DNA of 64,000 nucleotides, taken from positions 5,035-69,034 of the forward strand of contig JBMONB010000128.1 of assembly GCA_049325315.1 (NCBI GenBank), written 5' to 3'. The stretch comes from JAWLHU01 sp049325315 (GTDB lineage Bacteria; Bacillota; Sulfobacillia; Symbiobacteriales; Symbiobacteriaceae). The notes under the pieces are model-generated. The model ran no database searches. It was not told the DNA's origin and worked only from the letters and a program-made list of their open reading frames with translations. Below, one piece after another: positions 43,627-52,567 of this stretch. Within the stretch, counting starts at the first letter, position 1; each line of letters starts with the position of its first letter. The translations under genes and the position numbers were made by a program.

Positions 43627-45636
43627 ATGAGACGGAGATTGGTCGTGACCCTGGCCGCAATCCTGGCGGCGGTGGTGTTGGTGGCTGCGGGCTACTGGGC
43701 GGGCGGGCGGAATGCGCCGGCCGCTTCCGGGACAGCGGCGGTCGCCACAGGGATGGGGCAAGATGCCGATGCCATCGCCAGGGCGCGGGGGCTGAAGCCG
43801 GCCGATGTGGCGGCAGCCTTGAAGACCTATGTTCCCTCCGGTCAGATGGATGAGTACGTCATGTTTGCCTCAGGTGGCCATTCCGGTCAGGTCTTCGTCA
43901 TCGGACTGCCCTCCATGCGTCAGCTGAAGACGATTCCGGTCTTCACCCCCGAGCCCTGGGTCGGCTGGGGCTACAGCAATGAGACCCGGGAGGTGCTGGC
44001 GCAGGGCGATATCCGGGGCGAGCCGATCACCTGGGCCGACACCCACCACCCCGGACTCAGTGAGACGAAGGGCGAGTACGACGGGGAGTTCCTGTTCATC
44101 AACGACAAGTCCGGCGGCCGTGTGGCCGTGATCGACCTGCGGGACTTCGAGACGAAGCAGATCGTGAAGAACCCGCTCTTTATCAACGACCACGGTTCCA
44201 CCTTTGTCACCCCGAACACCGAGTACGTGATCGAGGGCTCCCAGTACGCCGTCCCCCTGGGCTGGAAGTACGCCCCGCTCACCGACGAGAGCTACAGGGA
44301 GAACTACCGGGGGCTGCTCACCTTCTGGAAGTTCGACCGGGCGAAGGGGCGCATCGATCCGAAGCAGTCCTGGGCGATTGAGCTGCCGCCCTACTGGCAG
44401 GACCTCTGCGATGCGGGCAAGGGCCCGTCCGACGGGCTGGTCTTCTGCAACTCCATCGACACCGAACTGGCCATCGGCGGCATCGAGAAGGGGAATCCGC
44501 CCTTTGAGGCCGGCGCCTCCCAGCGCGATATGGACTACATGCACGTGGTCGACTGGAAGAAGGCCGAGCAGGTGGTCGCGGCGGGCAAGGTGACCGAGAT
44601 GGAGGGCATGCGGGTGATTCGGCTGGAGGATGCGGTAAAGGAGCAGCTCCTCTGGTTCGTGCCCGAGCCCAAGAGCCCCCACGGCGTCGATGTGACCCCC
44701 AAGGGGACCCACGTGGTGGTGGGCGGCAAGCTCGACCCGCATGTCTCGATCTACAGCGTGGAGAAGCTGAAGGCCGCCATGCAGAAGGAGGCGCCGGAGA
44801 AGGACCTCTACGGCGTGCCGGTGCTGGACTTCAAGGAGGTGCTGGAGGCGCAGGTGGAGGTGGGCCTCGGCCCGCTGCACACCGTCTACGACAACCAGGG
44901 CTACGCCTACACCAGCCTCTTCCTGGACAGCGCCGTCGCCCGGTGGACCCTGGGCTCCGAGCGGCCGCAAGACGGCTGGAAGCTGATCTCCAAGACCCCG
45001 GTCCAGTACAACGTCGGCCATCTGGCGGCGGCCGAGGGCGACACCGTCAGCCCCGACGGCAAGTACCTGGTGGCCCTGAACAAGTGGTCGATCGACCGGT
45101 TCCTGGTGGTGGGGCCGCTGCACCCGCAGAATCTGCAGCTAATGGACATCAGTGCGCCCGGTGAGACAATGCCCGTCATCTACGACATGGCGATGGGTGT
45201 TGGCGAGCCGCACTACGCCCAGATCATTAAAGCTGACAAGCTTAAGGGGTGGAAGACCTACCCCGAGATCGGGTACAACCCGCTGACCATGTCGAAGGAT
45301 CCGCACGGGATCAAGGCCGGCGAGGAGCGGGTGGTGCGCGAGGGCAACAAGGTGGAGATCTGGATGTCCGCCATCCGCAGCCATTACAACCCGGAGCATG
45401 TCGAGGTGAAGAAGGGCGACCACGTGATCTGGCACATCACCAACATCGAGACCGCCCGCGACGCCACCCATGGCTTCGCCCTGCCCGGGTACAACTTCCA
45501 CCTGAGCCTTGAGCCGGGCGAGACGGGCACCATTGAGTTCGTGGCAAAGCACGAGGGCGTCTTCACCTTCTACTGCACCGAGTTCTGCTCGGCGCTGCAC
45601 CTGGAGATGACCGGCTACTTCCTGGTGAAGCCGTAA
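43627..45636 (+). CDS. nosZ: nitrous-oxide reductase NosZ, Sec-exported (clade II type)
   Basis: 669 residues from ATG 43627. The N-terminus is a Sec-like signal or anchor (M-R-R-R-L-V-V-T-L-A-A-I-L-A-A-V-V), without the longer twin-arginine leader of clade I. A seven-bladed propeller carries the CuZ ligands, including D-T-H140-H141-P-G and further His in N-D-H-G, P-H-G-V-D and H-L-A-A. The C-terminal cupredoxin has the complete CuA motif C650-x3-C654-x3-H658-x2-M661 plus D-A-T-H-G-F. It reduces N2O to N2 on the outer face of the membrane. The accessory genes follow directly in one operon. Confidence 0.95.
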   Translation: MRRRLVVTLAAILAAVVLVAAGYWAGGRNAPAASGTAAVATGMGQDADAIARARGLKPADVAAALKTYVPSGQMDEYVMFASGGHSGQVFVIGLPSMRQLKTIPVFTPEPWVGWGYSNETREVLAQGDIRGEPITWADTHHPGLSETKGEYDGEFLFINDKSGGRVAVIDLRDFETKQIVKNPLFINDHGSTFVTPNTEYVIEGSQYAVPLGWKYAPLTDESYRENYRGLLTFWKFDRAKGRIDPKQSWAIELPPYWQDLCDAGKGPSDGLVFCNSIDTELAIGGIEKGNPPFEAGASQRDMDYMHVVDWKKAEQVVAAGKVTEMEGMRVIRLEDAVKEQLLWFVPEPKSPHGVDVTPKGTHVVVGGKLDPHVSIYSVEKLKAAMQKEAPEKDLYGVPVLDFKEVLEAQVEVGLGPLHTVYDNQGYAYTSLFLDSAVARWTLGSERPQDGWKLISKTPVQYNVGHLAAAEGDTVSPDGKYLVALNKWSIDRFLVVGPLHPQNLQLMDISAPGETMPVIYDMAMGVGEPHYAQIIKADKLKGWKTYPEIGYNPLTMSKDPHGIKAGEERVVREGNKVEIWMSAIRSHYNPEHVEVKKGDHVIWHITNIETARDATHGFALPGYNFHLSLEPGETGTIEFVAKHEGVFTFYCTEFCSALHLEMTGYFLVKP

Positions 45637-45664
45637 CTGCGTGGTTGGAGGGAGGTCGAAGGGC

Positions 45665-46234
45665 GTGGTCGACAGGCTGATCACCGGCGTGGGGGTCGTC
45701 GTGGCGGCGTCGCTCCTGCTGGTCTCCATCTGGCTGCCATACTGGACCATCAAGCTGGAGGCGCCGCAGTACCCGGAGGGGCTGTGGGCGACCACCTATG
45801 TCACCCACCTGACCGGCGATGTGCGGGAGATCGATGAGCTGAACCACTACATCGGGATGATGCGGCTCGATGACGCTGCGGCGCTGGAGAAGCGGGTGGC
45901 CGTCTACGCCATGGTGTCGATCGCGGCGCTGGCCCTGCTCTCCTGGGCGCTGCGCGGCTGGTTGCGCTGGGCGTTGCGGCTGCCGCTGGTCCTCTTCCCG
46001 GCGGGCTTTGTGGCCGACCTGGCCTACTGGCTCTGGTATGCCGGGAATCATCTCGACCCGACCGCGGCGCTCTCCAGCAGCATCAAGCCGTTCACCCCGG
46101 CCGTGCTGGGGCGGGGAACGATCGGCCAGTTCCACACCGTCGCCCGCTTCGAGCTGGGCTTCTGGCTGGCGCTGCTGGGGGCGGCTGTCGCCATTCTCAC
46201 GCTGCTCTGGCCGGAGGAGGAGGCCCAGCCATGA
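45665..46234 (+). CDS. nos-cluster integral membrane protein (possibly NosB-like)
   Basis: 189 residues from GTG 45665, with GGAGGGAGG upstream; the in-frame GTG at 45641 precedes that site. Four hydrophobic spans are visible (residues ~6-25, ~80-97, ~103-125 and ~163-183) around an outer loop with A-P-Q-Y-P-E-G-L and D-E-L-N-H-Y-I-G-M. Proteins like this occur right after nosZ in clade II clusters, where the position is often called nosB, but I cannot confirm the name by sequence alone. The ATGA overlap with nosD ties it to the operon. Its role in electron transfer or maturation is unproven. Confidence 0.75.
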   Translation: MVDRLITGVGVVVAASLLLVSIWLPYWTIKLEAPQYPEGLWATTYVTHLTGDVREIDELNHYIGMMRLDDAAALEKRVAVYAMVSIAALALLSWALRGWLRWALRLPLVLFPAGFVADLAYWLWYAGNHLDPTAALSSSIKPFTPAVLGRGTIGQFHTVARFELGFWLALLGAAVAILTLLWPEEEAQP

Positions 46235-47706
46235 GGGGCCGGCTGCTGGTGGGGGTGCTTCTGGCGCTGCTCCTGCTGCCGGTGCCGGCGCTGGGGGCCG
46301 ATTCGCCGCAGTTCCCGATTCCACCTGAGCCGGACCCGTTTGCACCCAGCGGCCGCACGCTGGTGGTCTCCCCGGAGGGGCCCTACCGCTCCCCGGCGGA
46401 GGCGCTGGCGGCGGCCGCCCCGGGCGACACGGTGGAGGTGCGCGGGGGCGCCTATACCGGCCACCTGGTGGTAGCGGTCCCGGTCCGGCTGGTGGGGGTG
46501 GACTGGCCGGTGCTGGACGGCGGGGGCCAGGGGAGTGTGCTCACTCTGAAGGCCCCCCGGGTGGAGGTGACCGGCTTTCTGATTCGGTCGACGGGCCAGA
46601 ACCTCTCCACGGAGGATGCGGCCATCACCGTTACGGGGCCCGGCGCCTACATTCACCACAACCGGATCGAGGAGGCGCTCTTCGGCGTCTACCTGCGCAA
46701 GGCCCACCACAGCCGGGTGATCGCCAACGAGATCACCGGGCTCGACGAGGACCTCGGGCTGCGGGGCGACGCCATTCGCATCTGGTACAGCCCCGTCTGC
46801 CTGGTGGAGGCGAACCGGGTAGAGGGCGGCCGCGACGTGATCATCTGGTTCTCCGACCAGGTGGTGCTGCGGCGCAACCAGATCACCGGCTCCCGCTATG
46901 GCCTTCACTTCATGTGGTCGGGGGACGGTCTGGTGGAGGAGAACCGGCTCGATGAGAACTCGGTCGGCATCTTCGTGATGTACAGCAGCCGGGTGGCGGT
47001 GCGCCGCAACCTGATTCGGGGGAGCCGCGGCCCCAGCGGGTACGGGCTGGCGCTGAAGGATGCCGAGTACCTGACGGCGGAGCAGAACTGGATCACAGCG
47101 AACCGGGTGGGGCTCTACCTGGACAACTCGCCGTACTCCCGGGACGCCTGGAACCGGTTTGCCGAGAACGTGGTGGCGGGCAATGAGATCGGCCTTCTGG
47201 CGATGCCGGCGACCCATGACAACCGCTTTGCCCGCAACGACTTCCTGGACAACGCCGACCAGGTACAGCTCACAGCCGGCGGAGCGCTTGGTCCCAACAC
47301 CTGGGCAGAGGGGTCGACCGGAAACTTCTGGAGCGACTACGCCGGCTATGACCGCGATGGCGACGGGACCGGGGAACTGCCGTACCAGTACATTAGCCTC
47401 TTCGAGACGATGGTCGCCCGGCGGGAGTCGGTGAGCTGGTTCCGGCACAGCCCGGCGGCGGCGGCGGTGGACCTGGCGGCCCGGGCCTTCCCGGCGGTGG
47501 CGCCGGAGCCCAGGCTGACCGATCCGTTTCCGGCGGTTCGCCCCTATCTCGCCGGGGGGTTCGAGCCCCCTGTGGCGGCAGAACCAGATGAGCGCTCAAA
47601 CCTGGCCCTGGTGAGCCTGGCGATGCTGGGCGCTGCGGCACTGGCAGCCCGGGCGCTGCTCAGGGCCGGGACCCGGAGGCGCCCGCGACGGGGGGTGGTC
47701 GGTTGA
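46231..47706 (+). CDS. nosD: NosD-type periplasmic copper-site assembly protein
   Basis: 491 residues from ATG 46231. A Sec signal (R-G-R-L-L-V-G-V-L-L-A-L-L-L-L-P) is followed by a right-handed beta-helix of carbohydrate-binding CASH repeats (A-Y-I-H-H-N-R-I, R-V-I-A-N-E-I, Y-G-L-H-F-M-W-S, N-S-V-G-I-F-V-M-Y-S). The family signature N-F-W-S-D-Y-A-G-Y-D-R-D-G-D-G is present, and a C-terminal membrane anchor follows (residues ~464-482). NosD works with the NosFY ABC complex and NosL to build CuZ in NosZ. It overlaps nosF by 4 bases. Confidence 0.94.
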   Translation: MRGRLLVGVLLALLLLPVPALGADSPQFPIPPEPDPFAPSGRTLVVSPEGPYRSPAEALAAAAPGDTVEVRGGAYTGHLVVAVPVRLVGVDWPVLDGGGQGSVLTLKAPRVEVTGFLIRSTGQNLSTEDAAITVTGPGAYIHHNRIEEALFGVYLRKAHHSRVIANEITGLDEDLGLRGDAIRIWYSPVCLVEANRVEGGRDVIIWFSDQVVLRRNQITGSRYGLHFMWSGDGLVEENRLDENSVGIFVMYSSRVAVRRNLIRGSRGPSGYGLALKDAEYLTAEQNWITANRVGLYLDNSPYSRDAWNRFAENVVAGNEIGLLAMPATHDNRFARNDFLDNADQVQLTAGGALGPNTWAEGSTGNFWSDYAGYDRDGDGTGELPYQYISLFETMVARRESVSWFRHSPAAAAVDLAARAFPAVAPEPRLTDPFPAVRPYLAGGFEPPVAAEPDERSNLALVSLAMLGAAALAARALLRAGTRRRPRRGVVG

Positions 47707-48488
47707 TCGAGGTGAACGGGCTGGTGAAGCGGTATGGGGAGAAGACCGTGCTGAGCGGTCTCACCTTCACGCTGGCGGCGGGCGGTTCTGCAGCGCTGTG
47801 GGGCGCCAACGGGGCCGGGAAGTCCACCACGCTTCGCTGTCTGCTGGGCCAGACCAGCTTCGAGGGCCAGGTCCGGGTGGACGGGCGCGACCCGCGGGCA
47901 GCGCCGCGGCAGGTCCGCCGCCGGGTGGGCTACGTGCCCCAGGAGTTCGCCGCTTACGACCTGACCGTGGCTGAGTGCCTGCGCTTCTTCGCTGCCCTGA
48001 AGGGTATGGGGGAGGGGCGCTGCCAGGAGGTCCTGGCGCTGGTGGACCTGACCGGAGAGCAAGGGAAGGCGGTGGCCGCCCTCTCGGGCGGCATGCGGCA
48101 GCGGCTCGCCCTGGCGCTGGCCCTGCTGGCCGACCCGCCTGTGCTCCTGCTCGACGAGCCCACCGCCAGCCTGGATGCCGCCTCCCGAGGCCAGTTCCTG
48201 GCACTGCTGACGGCGCTGCGGGGGCGGGGCAAGACGCTGCTCTTCGCCTCCCACCGGCCCGAAGAGGTGCTGGAGCTGGCGGAGCGGGTCCTGGTGATCG
48301 AGGGCGGGCAGGTGGCAAACGATCTGACCGCGGCCCAGTTTGCCGAGGAGACCGGGGCCTGGGTGCGGCTCCGCCTCCGGCGGGAGCGCTGGCCCTTTGC
48401 CAAGGCGGCCCTGCTTCACGCCGGCCTCGACCCGGCGGATTTCGAGGTGGAGGGATTGTCATGGAGATCGCCGCGCTCGCCGCAATAG
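47703..48488 (+). CDS. nosF: NosF ABC ATPase
   Basis: 261 residues from TTG 47703, overlapping the nosD stop (TTGA). Walker A G-A-N-G-A-G-K-S-T, signature L-S-G-G-M-R-Q-R-L-A-L, Walker B V-L-L-L-D-E-P-T-A-S-L-D and the H-loop F-A-S-H-R-P are complete. It powers the NosDFY copper-site assembly complex. The final 28 bases overlap nosY. Confidence 0.93.
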   Translation: MIEVNGLVKRYGEKTVLSGLTFTLAAGGSAALWGANGAGKSTTLRCLLGQTSFEGQVRVDGRDPRAAPRQVRRRVGYVPQEFAAYDLTVAECLRFFAALKGMGEGRCQEVLALVDLTGEQGKAVAALSGGMRQRLALALALLADPPVLLLDEPTASLDAASRGQFLALLTALRGRGKTLLFASHRPEEVLELAERVLVIEGGQVANDLTAAQFAEETGAWVRLRLRRERWPFAKAALLHAGLDPADFEVEGLSWRSPRSPQ

Positions 48489-49291
48489 CCGGCAAGGAGT
48501 TCCGGGACTCCCTTCGCACCCGCTGGTTCTGGCTCTACACCATCGCCTTCACCCTGCTGGCGGCGGGCCTCTCCTACCTGGCCTCGGCCTACGCCGGGCT
48601 GGCGGGGGTGCGGGGCTTCGGCCGGACCGCCGCCGGGCTGGTCAACCTGGTCTTGCTGATCGTGCCGCTCATGGGGCTGACCGCCGGCGCCCAGGCGCTG
48701 GCAGGCGAGCGGGAGCGGGGGACGCTGCTCTACCTGCTCTCCCAGCCGGTGGACCGGGCCGAACTGCTGCTGGGCAAGTGGCTGGGTCTGGCCGCCGCCC
48801 TGGCGCTGTCGATCCTGAGCGCCTTCGGCGTGACCGGGCTGTTGCTCGCCGCCGGCGGCGCCCGCATGGAGTCGAGGGCCTACCTGCTCTTCGCCCTGCT
48901 TACGATCCTCCTGGCGCTGGCCACCCTGGGGCTCGGCCTGGCGATTTCCGCGGTGAGCAGCCGGGTGGCCGGCGCCACGGGGGCGGCACTTTTCACCTGG
49001 CTGGGGCTGGTCTTTCTGGGCGACCTGGGGCTCATGGGCATGGCGGCGGTGCTCCGCCTCTCCATCGCCCCGCTGGCGCTCCTCTCCGCCCTCAACCCGC
49101 TGCAACTCTTCAAGGTGGCAGCGGTGGCGGGGCTGGAGCCGACCCTCGATGTGCTGGGCCCGGTGGGGCGGTACGTTCACGACCTGCTGGGCGCCTGGCT
49201 GGTGACGGCGCTGACCGCAGCCCTGGCGCTCTGGGGCCTTGCGGCGCTGCTGGCCGCCTGGGCGCTCTTCGTGCGGAGGGATCCGTCATGA
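48461..49291 (+). CDS. nosY: NosY ABC permease
   Basis: 276 residues from ATG 48461, inside the end of nosF, with GGAGGGATTGTC upstream. The N-terminus A-G-K-E-F-R-D-S-L-R-T-R-W-F is the family coupling helix. Six spans follow, with R-E-R-G-T-L-L-Y-L-L-S-Q-P, the ABC-2 permease signature. It is the membrane part of the NosDFY complex. Its stop overlaps the nosL start in ATGA. Confidence 0.93.
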   Translation: MEIAALAAIAGKEFRDSLRTRWFWLYTIAFTLLAAGLSYLASAYAGLAGVRGFGRTAAGLVNLVLLIVPLMGLTAGAQALAGERERGTLLYLLSQPVDRAELLLGKWLGLAAALALSILSAFGVTGLLLAAGGARMESRAYLLFALLTILLALATLGLGLAISAVSSRVAGATGAALFTWLGLVFLGDLGLMGMAAVLRLSIAPLALLSALNPLQLFKVAAVAGLEPTLDVLGPVGRYVHDLLGAWLVTALTAALALWGLAALLAAWALFVRRDPS

Positions 49292-49749
49292 GGGCGGCGT
49301 TATGGTGGGTCTTCCTGTTGCTGGTGGCCGGTCTGACCATGGCGGGGTGTGGGGAGAGTGGGGCAGATCCGCCAAAGATCAAGTGGCAGGAAGATATCTG
49401 CGACTACTGCCGCATGGTGATCGAGGACCGGCGGTTCGCGGCGGGCTACCGGCTGGAGACAGGCGAGCAGCGTAGGTTTGACGATATCGGCGACATGGTG
49501 CTCTTCCTGCGGGCCGAGCAGGGGAAGGTGAGCTCGATCTGGGTGCAGAGCCTCGATGATGAGGTCTGGCTGGAGGCCCACCAGGCGTTCTTCGTGGAGG
49601 CGGCAGCGATCGAATCGCCCATGGGGTACGGGCTGGCTGCCGTGGCAAGCCGTGAGCGGGCCGAGGCGCTGGCGCAGGAGCGGAAGGGCGAGGTACTTAC
49701 CTGGGAGCAGCTGCGGGAGCGGGGCGTCAAGCCCCCCCGCAGCCAGTGA
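49288..49749 (+). CDS. nosL: NosL copper-chaperone lipoprotein
   Basis: 153 residues from ATG 49288. A lipoprotein signal with lipobox T-M-A-G-C is followed by the Cu(I) site C-D-Y-C-R-M, then R-F-D-D-I-G-D-M and a C-terminal segment with M-G-Y-G-L-A-A-V-A-S. NosL delivers copper to the NosDFY-NosZ maturation system on the outer face. It follows nosY with a 4-base overlap. Confidence 0.93.
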   Translation: MRAALWWVFLLLVAGLTMAGCGESGADPPKIKWQEDICDYCRMVIEDRRFAAGYRLETGEQRRFDDIGDMVLFLRAEQGKVSSIWVQSLDDEVWLEAHQAFFVEAAAIESPMGYGLAAVASRERAEALAQERKGEVLTWEQLRERGVKPPRSQ

Positions 49750-49769
49750 GCATACAAGGAGGGGGTTGC

Positions 49770-50153
49770 ATGCGGATGCATCGGATTCTTGTGGGGGTGG
49801 TTGCCGGCGTGGTGGCACTGACCCTGGCAGCCTGCTCCGGGGGCGGGTCCAAGAAGGAGCCCGGCCTGGGCGGCGACGCCGCCAACGGCAAGGTGCTCTT
49901 CGTCGAGACCTGCTCTTCGTGCCACGGGCCTGACGGCAAAGGGCTACCGGGGCTGGGCAAGGGGCTGCACGAGAGCGAGTTCACCAATGGCCTGACCGAC
50001 CAGGAGCTGCTGGACTTCATGAAGGTGGGCCGCTCCACCTCGGACCCGCTCAACACCACGGGGGTGGAGATGCCGGCCCGGGGCGGGAACCCGGCGCTGA
50101 CCGACGAGAAGCTGATCGATATCATCGCCTACATACGCACCCTGCGGAAGTAG
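49770..50153 (+). CDS. small c-type cytochrome lipoprotein, likely electron donor to NosZ
   Basis: 127 residues from ATG 49770, 7 bases after AAGGAGG. A lipoprotein signal ends at L-A-A-C. There is one heme c site C-S-S-C-H and the distal methionine in V-E-M-P; the fold is a class I monoheme cytochrome (PF13442-like). Position at the end of the nos operon suggests electron transfer to the NosZ CuA centre. That role is inferred from context. Confidence 0.9.
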   Translation: MRMHRILVGVVAGVVALTLAACSGGGSKKEPGLGGDAANGKVLFVETCSSCHGPDGKGLPGLGKGLHESEFTNGLTDQELLDFMKVGRSTSDPLNTTGVEMPARGGNPALTDEKLIDIIAYIRTLRK

Positions 50154-50177
50154 GCGGCCCGGCCCCGCAATGGCAAA

Positions 50178-50204
50178 CCCCCGCACACGCTCGGTGTGCG
50201 GGGG
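50178..50204. terminator. bidirectional terminator after the nos operon and the GntP gene
   Basis: CCCCCGCACAC pairs with GTGTGCGGGGG across a short loop, followed by CTTCTC. The cytochrome and GntP genes converge on it. Confidence 0.85.
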
Positions 50205-50220
50205 CTTCTCGCGCCCGGGT

Positions 50221-51618
50221 TTAGGCGATGCCGGTAGCCATGTACCAGAGAATGCCCACGAGGCCCGATAGGACCGGAATGACCAGCGAGACGATCATCA
50301 GGTCGATATAGGACTCCTTGTGGGTCAGGCCGGTGATGGCGAAGAGGGTGATAACGGCGCCGTTGTGCGGCATGGTGTCGAAGCCGCCGGAGGAGATGGA
50401 GGCGATACGGTGCAGCACCTCGGGGCTGATGTTGGCGGCGTTGGCCCACTCCAGGAACTGCTTGCCCATGGTCTCCAGGGCGATGGACATGCCGCCCGAG
50501 GCGGAGCCGGTGATGCCGGCCAGCAGGTTGACCGAGACCGCCTCGGCGAAGAGCGGGTTGGCCTTCAGGCCGGCCAGGGCGCCGGAGATGACCGAGAAGC
50601 CGGCCAGCGAGGAGATCACGTTGCCGTAGCCCACCTCAGAGGCGGTATTCATGACGGCGAGGAGCGAGCCGATGGTGCCGTCGTTGGTGGACTGGGCGAT
50701 CTTGCCCTTGATCTGCTTGTACATGAGGGCGAGAGCGGCCACAATGCCGGTGACCAGCGAGATGATCAGCGCCCAGTTGCCGGCAGCCGCCTTCACGGAG
50801 GTGACGGCCAGCGGCAGCTTCAGCGCGGTGACCTGGTTCATCATGGCGTTGTCCCAGGTGGGGATCGACCGGGAAAGGAAGAAGTTGAGGACCAGCACCA
50901 CAGCCAGCGGCAGGATGGCGAAGAGGGCGGAGGGCAGCGGGGTCTCGTCGATCTTCTTCTCGGGCTCCTGCTTGGTGTGGTTGCCGTAGCCCTCACCGGC
51001 CGCCATCGCCTTCTTGCGACGGTACTCCAGCCAGGTGAGGCCGCCGATCAGCATGATCAGGGCAGCCAGGATACCGGTGGCCGGAGCGGCCCAGGTGGTG
51101 GTGCCGAAGTACTTGATGGGGATGGCGTTCTGGATCTGGGGGGAGCCCGGCAGGGCGGTCATGGTGAAGGTGAAGGAGCCCAGGGCGATGGAGGCGGGAA
51201 TCAGCCGCTTGGGGATATTGCCCTCACGGAAGATGGCGGCCGCCAGCGGGTAGACGGCGAAGGCCACGACGAAGAGAGAGACGCCGCCATAGGTCAGGAT
51301 CGCGCAGGAGAGAACGACCGAGATGATGGCGCGGGAGGGGCCGAGCTTGCCGACGATCCAGTGGGCGATCGCTTTGGCGGCGCCGGTGGCGTCCATGATC
51401 TTCCCGAAGACCGCACCGAGCATGAAGAGCGGGAAGAAGGACTTGATGTAGCTGACCATCTTGATCATGAACAGTTCCGTGTAGGCGGGCATCACATCCC
51501 ACCCGGAGAAGGCGGCCGCCAGCAGGGCGAAGACCGGCGCGAACAGGATCACGTTGAAGCCGCGGTAAGCAAAGTACATGAGACCGACGAGGGACAAGAC
51601 TATTGCGAGGACCTCCAA
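50221..51618 (-). CDS. GntP-family permease, probable 3-hydroxybutyrate or short-acid transporter
   Basis: 465 residues from TTG 51618 with GGAGGGTTC upstream. It has about twelve spans, with Y-G-G-V-S-L-F-V-V-A-F-A-V-Y, G-S-F-T-F-T-M-T-A-L-P-G-S-P and S-S-G-G-F-D-T-M-P-H-N-G, typical of the GntP gluconate:H+ symporter superfamily. The preceding gene, 32 bases away, is a 3-hydroxyacyl-type dehydrogenase, and both lie behind a sigma-54 promoter. GntP members serve 3-hydroxybutyrate uptake in other bacteria, which makes that cargo more likely than gluconate. The substrate is inferred from context. Confidence 0.85.
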   Translation of the reverse strand: MEVLAIVLSLVGLMYFAYRGFNVILFAPVFALLAAAFSGWDVMPAYTELFMIKMVSYIKSFFPLFMLGAVFGKIMDATGAAKAIAHWIVGKLGPSRAIISVVLSCAILTYGGVSLFVVAFAVYPLAAAIFREGNIPKRLIPASIALGSFTFTMTALPGSPQIQNAIPIKYFGTTTWAAPATGILAALIMLIGGLTWLEYRRKKAMAAGEGYGNHTKQEPEKKIDETPLPSALFAILPLAVVLVLNFFLSRSIPTWDNAMMNQVTALKLPLAVTSVKAAAGNWALIISLVTGIVAALALMYKQIKGKIAQSTNDGTIGSLLAVMNTASEVGYGNVISSLAGFSVISGALAGLKANPLFAEAVSVNLLAGITGSASGGMSIALETMGKQFLEWANAANISPEVLHRIASISSGGFDTMPHNGAVITLFAITGLTHKESYIDLMIVSLVIPVLSGLVGILWYMATGIA

Positions 51619-51650
51619 CTTTGAACCCTCCTATCCCACATGTGTTGGAT

Positions 51651-52391
51651 CTAGAGCACGATCCCGCCGTCCACCGACAGGACGTGACCATTAATAAAGG
51701 AAGCGGCCTCCTCAGCCAGGACCAGGTAGGCGTTGGCGATGTCAGAGGGCAGGCCGAGCCGCTTGACGGGCGCCTTGTCCTTCATCATCTCGAGGACCTT
51801 CTCGGGCATCTTGGCGGTCATGTCGGTCAGAATGAAGCCCGGGGCCACGGCGTTGACGGTGATCCCCTTGGGCCCCAGCTCCTTGGACAGGGTCAGGGTC
51901 ATGCCGATAACACCGGCCTTGGTGGCAGCGTAGTTGGTCTGCCCGAAGTTGCCAAACCGCCCGACAACCGAGGAGGTGTTGATCACCCGGCCATAGCCCT
52001 GGGCGACCATGTGCGGGGCCACCGCCTGGGTGCAGTTAAAGACCCCCTTCAGGTTGACGGCGATCACTCGGTCCCACTGGTCTTCGGTCATCTTCATCAG
52101 CGTGGCGTCGGCGGTGATGCCGGCGTTGTTGACGAGGATGTCGATCCGCCCAAAGGCGGCCAAAGCTGCCTCCACCATGGCGTTCACGCTGGCCCGGTCG
52201 GTCACGTTCACCCGAACAAAGATGGCCTCGGCCCCCAGCGCCCGCAGGTCGGCCGCCGTCTGCTCGCCGCCCTCCGCATCGAAGTCGGCCACCACAACCT
52301 TGGCGCCTTCCCGAGCAAAGAGCAGGGCGCCATCTCGCCCGATGCCGCGACCGGCGCCGGTGATAATCGCCACACGATCCTTCAGTCTCAT
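51651..52391 (-). CDS. SDR dehydrogenase, probably 3-hydroxybutyrate or 3-oxoacyl type
   Basis: 246 residues from ATG 52391. Rossmann glycine motif T-G-A-G-R-G-I-G (residues 11-18), N-N-A-G-I, catalytic Ser in N-T-S-S-V-V-G and Y-A-A-T-K (Tyr, Lys) are intact. V-V-V-A-D-F-D at the second strand favours NAD over NADP. Size and motifs equal FabG, but no fatty acid genes are near. With the GntP permease downstream and a CoA-transferase nearby, D-3-hydroxybutyrate dehydrogenase is the best reading. A sigma-54 promoter (52436-52453) and enhancer cluster lie directly upstream. Confidence 0.85.
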   Translation of the reverse strand: MRLKDRVAIITGAGRGIGRDGALLFAREGAKVVVADFDAEGGEQTAADLRALGAEAIFVRVNVTDRASVNAMVEAALAAFGRIDILVNNAGITADATLMKMTEDQWDRVIAVNLKGVFNCTQAVAPHMVAQGYGRVINTSSVVGRFGNFGQTNYAATKAGVIGMTLTLSKELGPKGITVNAVAPGFILTDMTAKMPEKVLEMMKDKAPVKRLGLPSDIANAYLVLAEEAASFINGHVLSVDGGIVL

Positions 52392-52435
52392 TCGCGCTGT
52401 CTCCCTTCCCATGAACTCGCTGACGCCCACTCCTG

Positions 52436-52453
52436 AAGCAAGGGCCATGCCAA
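52436..52453 (-). promoter_or_regulatory. sigma-54 promoter of the SDR-GntP operon
   Basis: On the minus strand it reads TTGGCATGGCCCTTGCTT: the -24 GG and -12 GC are exactly 10 bases apart (52450-52451 and 52438-52439), matching TGGCAC-N5-TTGC closely. It lies about 45 bases upstream of the SDR start, and the divergent gene encodes a sigma-54 activator. Confidence 0.75.
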
Positions 52454-52567
52454 CGCCCCCTTTGGGTGCGAAAGCATAGGAAATGGCGCTTTGGTGCCAC
52501 TGATCTCGGCCCAAAATCATCAGGTTTAGATGAGGTGGCCCATGTAATATCTGTGTTGCAGGAGTGA

